This document shows, piece by piece, positions 62,001 through 64,000 of a DNA stretch of 64,000 nt (the first letter of the stretch is position 1; the number at the start of each line of letters is the position of its first letter). The notes beneath the pieces were generated by a model that made no database searches, had not been told where the DNA came from, and saw only the letters and a program-made list of their open reading frames with translations. Source of the DNA: Pinibacter aurantiacus (GTDB taxonomy: Bacteria > Bacteroidota > Bacteroidia > Chitinophagales > Chitinophagaceae); contig NZ_JAHSPG010000015.1 in NCBI RefSeq assembly GCF_019130065.1, positions 62,001-126,000 of the forward strand. Direction: 5' to 3'. The position numbers and the translations under genes were made by a program.

Positions 62001-62266
62001 CGAAGAGTGGCACCTGCTTCTACATTATGCAATTCAAAGCTACCATCCTTACCGGTAACGGTATGAATATTGGTTCCTTGTATAAAAACCGTGGCGCCAA
62101 CCAACCGTTCGCCCGCATCATTTTTAACGACTCCTTTCAACACGGGAATTTTCTCCTGCGCAGAAAGCGAAATACAAATAACAGAAAGCACGAGAATCAC
62201 CAAAGACATCTTCGCGGATATGATTGCGCGGAACTTTATTGATAGTATATTTTTTAGACAGTTCAT
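59072..62266 (-). CDS. SusC-family TonB-dependent transporter
   Basis: 1064 residues. Signal before SLSAQEKIP, carboxypeptidase-regulatory-like domain (GVVKNDAGERLVGATVFIQG), TonB-box-like MNEVVVNTGLYKRPTGNFTG, plug (VIQLRGQNNLPVF, VLKDAAATTAYGAKAANGV) and a barrel ending YSFGLSTTF. No STN domain. It is the second SusC of a tandem array; its C-terminus resembles that of the partial SusC at 63659. It starts 19 nt after the upstream SusD, so the array is one transcription unit. Confidence 0.94.
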   Translation of the reverse strand: MNCLKNILSIKFRAIISAKMSLVILVLSVICISLSAQEKIPVLKGVVKNDAGERLVGATVFIQGTNIHTVTGKDGSFELHNVEAGATLRVSYVGHAATTIKVKKGDDDIAVKMVQSSNMMNEVVVNTGLYKRPTGNFTGAAKTYSGDDLKMLNPTNILQALSMADPSVRIEQNNAMGSDPNSLPVIQLRGQNNLPVFTQGGSSDYYSSAVSSGDIMSSYLSNPNQPLIILDGFQTTLQTLFDMDINRIASITVLKDAAATTAYGAKAANGVIVVETKQPLPGRAQVSYAVNFNLQAPDLTSYHLMDAKQLLEAQRLAGIYSDPNNHYNDVALKQWYDQRLQQVQSGANTYWLSQPVRTGFGMNHSLNVSGGTRAIRYNLALNYNNGVGVMKGSGRDNFGLSYSLSYNGKKIRLSNSTTVGYNKANNSPWGSFSQYARQFPYFKPYDSAGNVIKIFEPNYTTLGIGLPAPGGTFTNAAYNSTLNVKDYSYYYNFLNNTNLEWTINNNLKFRAALSYSTNTPGVEQFLPADHTSFVNALSAGLGTMGSYSRTRGNNNVIDGKLNLDYYKKINAHTFFAAIGTEVQATSTNATTVKVNGIPNEHLGEFGMANGYGLEQRPQTNQGITRTISSFASLSYNYAERYTAEVTGNVSGSSLFGSNNRFAPFWAGGIGWNVDKEKFFVSNRTIQQLRFRLTSGITGNQNFQDKSQSIYLYNIQNNYRLQLGATAPAYANPNLKYQQTLKNNLGVTMVLLNGRLNVSADVFQERTNNLILPLDVAPSTGFLQYQDNLGATKNSGYEVTFSAPIIRDRKRNIFWSLSLNVGHAKNVITALSPAVAAINARYDSTGVSIKQQLQALPKYVVGRSLSQIWAVQSLGIDPATGKELYQKLDGSKTFLWDVKDKQPIGDAAPKLKGGFGSNFTYKGFSLNINMSFQWGGQMYNQTLVDKVENVDLRSTNADERVITQRWKQPGDHVPFKALVADGTNGLQATYATSRFVQDNNYLDASSLTVAYSFSPNLWWVRRLRLSTPRLAITQNNAFHLGTIKTERGTSYPFARSYSFGLSTTF

Positions 62267-62285
62267 AATTTCTTTCTCGATTTGA

Positions 62286-63641
62286 TTATTCCGGTTTTAT
62301 AAAAACATAAGATGCGTTTGACACAACGGGGACCTTAGTATAAGGCAGCGAGGAGAACGGAATATTTTTCCTCTTGTAGTAGAAAAACACCTGTCCTTCA
62401 CCCAAAAATTCCTTTTGATACTCTTTGCCAATTTCAATATTAATGCTGTCTCTTTTCAATGCTGTTTGAGTATACTTGGGAAGATTGCGATGCACCCTTA
62501 CTGTATCCAGAAGATTTGTAGCGGTAAGAGAGTCAGCCGCTGCATTGGAAGCTTCCGCAGCAATGTAATAGAGCTCCGTTAAACGGATCATAGGAAGTGC
62601 ATTTACACTTACCGAACCATTAGTATAAAACTTTTTGGGAGAAATGGTATTTCCAATAGCGGTGCCGGAAGCCGGGTCAACAAAAGCGCCGAGTTTTCTA
62701 TAATCATTTCCTGATCCGCCTCCCGTTACAAATAAAGAGTTCTGGGAAGTCGGAGATAAACCCAGGGGTTTCACAAATACAGACTTGTTGTAAGCCAGTG
62801 CAATATTGCTGCTGCTGTATAACAAAAACAATTGCTCTTTGGTGAACATGAGGTCGGTGTTATTGGTTGCTAATGGAAACATATTACTGTTGATAACAGC
62901 CAACGCAGAGCTTTGAGCGTTTGCAAGATCCCCCTTATACATATAGATCCTGGCGAGTAATCCCTTTACTGCCCATATGGTGAAACGGGAGGTTGTCATG
63001 TCCGAACTGCTTAGCAAGCTTTGCGCAGTCAACAAATCCGAAATGCATGAATCTATTACAGCTCCGGTTGACAAAACAGGTGAAGCGTAAGGGGAAATTT
63101 TTGTTACATAAGGAATAGCAGGTGCGCTTAAACCCGATGCAGCTGGCGAAGGAGCAAACAAACGCAAGAGATCGAAGTGTATGAAAGCACGCAACCCTAA
63201 AGCTTCTCCTTTTATTGTGTTGTAATTTCCAGCGGAAAAGACATTTTGCCTGGAGTCGACGTTTGCCAGCACATTGTTCAAATTGGCAACGCATAAATAA
63301 AGACTGTCCCAGGCATTTGCAAACGTATTTTTTACGCTGTAATGTCCCACATTATAAGCGGCACTTTGGTAAAACAAAACATCTGTTTGCTTGAAGGAGG
63401 TATCATAACTTCTTCCCATGATGGAGAGAACGCCTGTAGTCAAATCTCTTCCATATAAGCTCTGGCTTCCCATTTGCAGGTAAACACCATTTAATGCATC
63501 CCTGAATCCTTGCTCACTTGCGAACAATTCATTTTGATCTACCTGCAATTGCGGCTCTACATTTACCCATTTCTGGCATGAGCTAAATGAGAGTGCCGAG
63601 ATAAGCACAAGAAAAACAACTATATAATTTCTGCTTAACAT
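62286..63641 (-). CDS. SusD/RagB-family lipoprotein
   Basis: 451 residues. MLSRNYIVVFLVLISALSFS precedes lipid anchor Cys22. SusD features include GEALGLRAFIHFDLLRLFAP near 150, LPMIRLTELYYIAAEASNAA and EYQKEFLGEGQVFFYYKRKN. It belongs with the partial SusC upstream (17-nt gap) as the first pair of the tandem array and is about 65 residues shorter than its paralogue at 57512. Confidence 0.93.
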   Translation of the reverse strand: MLSRNYIVVFLVLISALSFSSCQKWVNVEPQLQVDQNELFASEQGFRDALNGVYLQMGSQSLYGRDLTTGVLSIMGRSYDTSFKQTDVLFYQSAAYNVGHYSVKNTFANAWDSLYLCVANLNNVLANVDSRQNVFSAGNYNTIKGEALGLRAFIHFDLLRLFAPSPAASGLSAPAIPYVTKISPYASPVLSTGAVIDSCISDLLTAQSLLSSSDMTTSRFTIWAVKGLLARIYMYKGDLANAQSSALAVINSNMFPLATNNTDLMFTKEQLFLLYSSSNIALAYNKSVFVKPLGLSPTSQNSLFVTGGGSGNDYRKLGAFVDPASGTAIGNTISPKKFYTNGSVSVNALPMIRLTELYYIAAEASNAAADSLTATNLLDTVRVHRNLPKYTQTALKRDSINIEIGKEYQKEFLGEGQVFFYYKRKNIPFSSLPYTKVPVVSNASYVFIKPE

Positions 63642-63658
63642 CTGCTACTATTATGATT

Positions 63659-64000
63659 TTAAAAACTTGTTGTTATTGAAAAAGTGTACATGTGCTGAAA
63701 AGGATAATAAATACCTCTTTGTGCTTTCATTGTGGATGATTGAAAAACATTGTTGGCCACAACTCCAAACATGGTATTCTTCGCACCGATCTTTGAAGAG
63801 ATCTTGTCTGACAGTTTGTAGCCCAATGAAATTGCAGCGCACTCAAGAGCATTATTTTTTTCTACAAATCTTGTTGTTGCATATGTAGGTGATGTTTTAA
63901 GACCATTCACCGACAGGGCTTTGTACAGCGCCACATCTCCCGGCTGTGACCAGCGATTGTTTGCTGCTCTTTCGTCAACATTATAAGTGATATCTGCATT
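63659..64000 (-). CDS. SusC-family transporter, C-terminal part only
   Basis: The frame stays open to the window end, giving 113 residues of the C-terminus. VDERAANNRWSQPGDVALYK, TRFVEKNNALECAAISLGYK and the final YTFSITTSF match the last strands of the SusC at 59072 (ADERVITQRWKQPGDHVPFK; SRSYSFGLSTTF-type end). The rest of the gene lies beyond 64000. Confidence 0.9.
   Translation of the reverse strand, partial: NADITYNVDERAANNRWSQPGDVALYKALSVNGLKTSPTYATTRFVEKNNALECAAISLGYKLSDKISSKIGAKNTMFGVVANNVFQSSTMKAQRGIYYPFQHMYTFSITTSF

Overview
The window looks like chromosomal DNA of a Bacteroidota bacterium, most likely in or near the Chitinophagaceae. The evidence is four SusC/SusD-type outer-membrane pairs (one cut by the window end), a hybrid two-component regulator, an ECF sigma/FecR pair, a protease with a type IX secretion tail, and many Bacteroidota-only domains (DUF2264, DUF4843, PKD-like lipoprotein, DUF5117/5118). 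This placement comes from family recognition, not a search. Every gene except the first protease (390-3515) is on the minus strand. No rRNA, tRNA, CRISPR array, prophage or insertion sequence was seen.

Layout. (1) 390-3515: a secreted M43-type metalloprotease on the plus strand. (2) 3687-20324: a carbohydrate utilisation locus with a DUF2264 protein, a BNR beta-propeller, a GH35 beta-galactosidase, SusD and SusC, a hybrid two-component regulator, GH105 and GH43. The gene mix suits galactan or arabinogalactan-type side chains capped by uronic acid and rhamnose. A 22-bp-spaced direct repeat lies upstream of both SusC and GH43 and is a candidate regulator site. (3) 20514-24812: an orphan MacB/FtsX-type permease, a cupin and a lamin-tail lipoprotein, separated by related inverted-repeat elements. 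(4) 24943-31838: a peptide and dicarboxylate block of two porins, an M14 carboxypeptidase, beta-aspartyl peptidase and DcuC. (5) 32141-33259: an AbiEii-type nucleotidyltransferase with its HTH antitoxin. (6) 33470-45206: an ECF sigma/FecR-controlled SusC/SusD locus with two TlpA-like thioredoxins, a stand-alone DsbD N-domain protein and an unknown 503-residue protein, then an SRPBCC gene at 45500. (7) 46426-64000: a long minus-strand locus with two tandem SusC/SusD pairs, DUF4843 and PKD-like lipoproteins, a pair of DUF5117-type zincins and two TlpA-like thioredoxins.

Three things stand out. In the zincin pair, the upstream copy (52230-54689) aligns without gaps to its neighbour across the active site but has lost every residue of HExxHxxGxxH, so it is a probable pseudoprotease. 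Loci 6 and 7 both join SusC/SusD import to thiol-redox proteins, which suggests uptake of peptides or other ligands that need disulfide handling rather than sugars. Finally, almost every intergenic gap carries an inverted repeat within a few bases of a stop codon. Several are built of 7-, 8- or 10-nt tandem units that put a stop codon in all three frames on the gene's own strand only; in two genes the natural stop codon lies inside the repeat.
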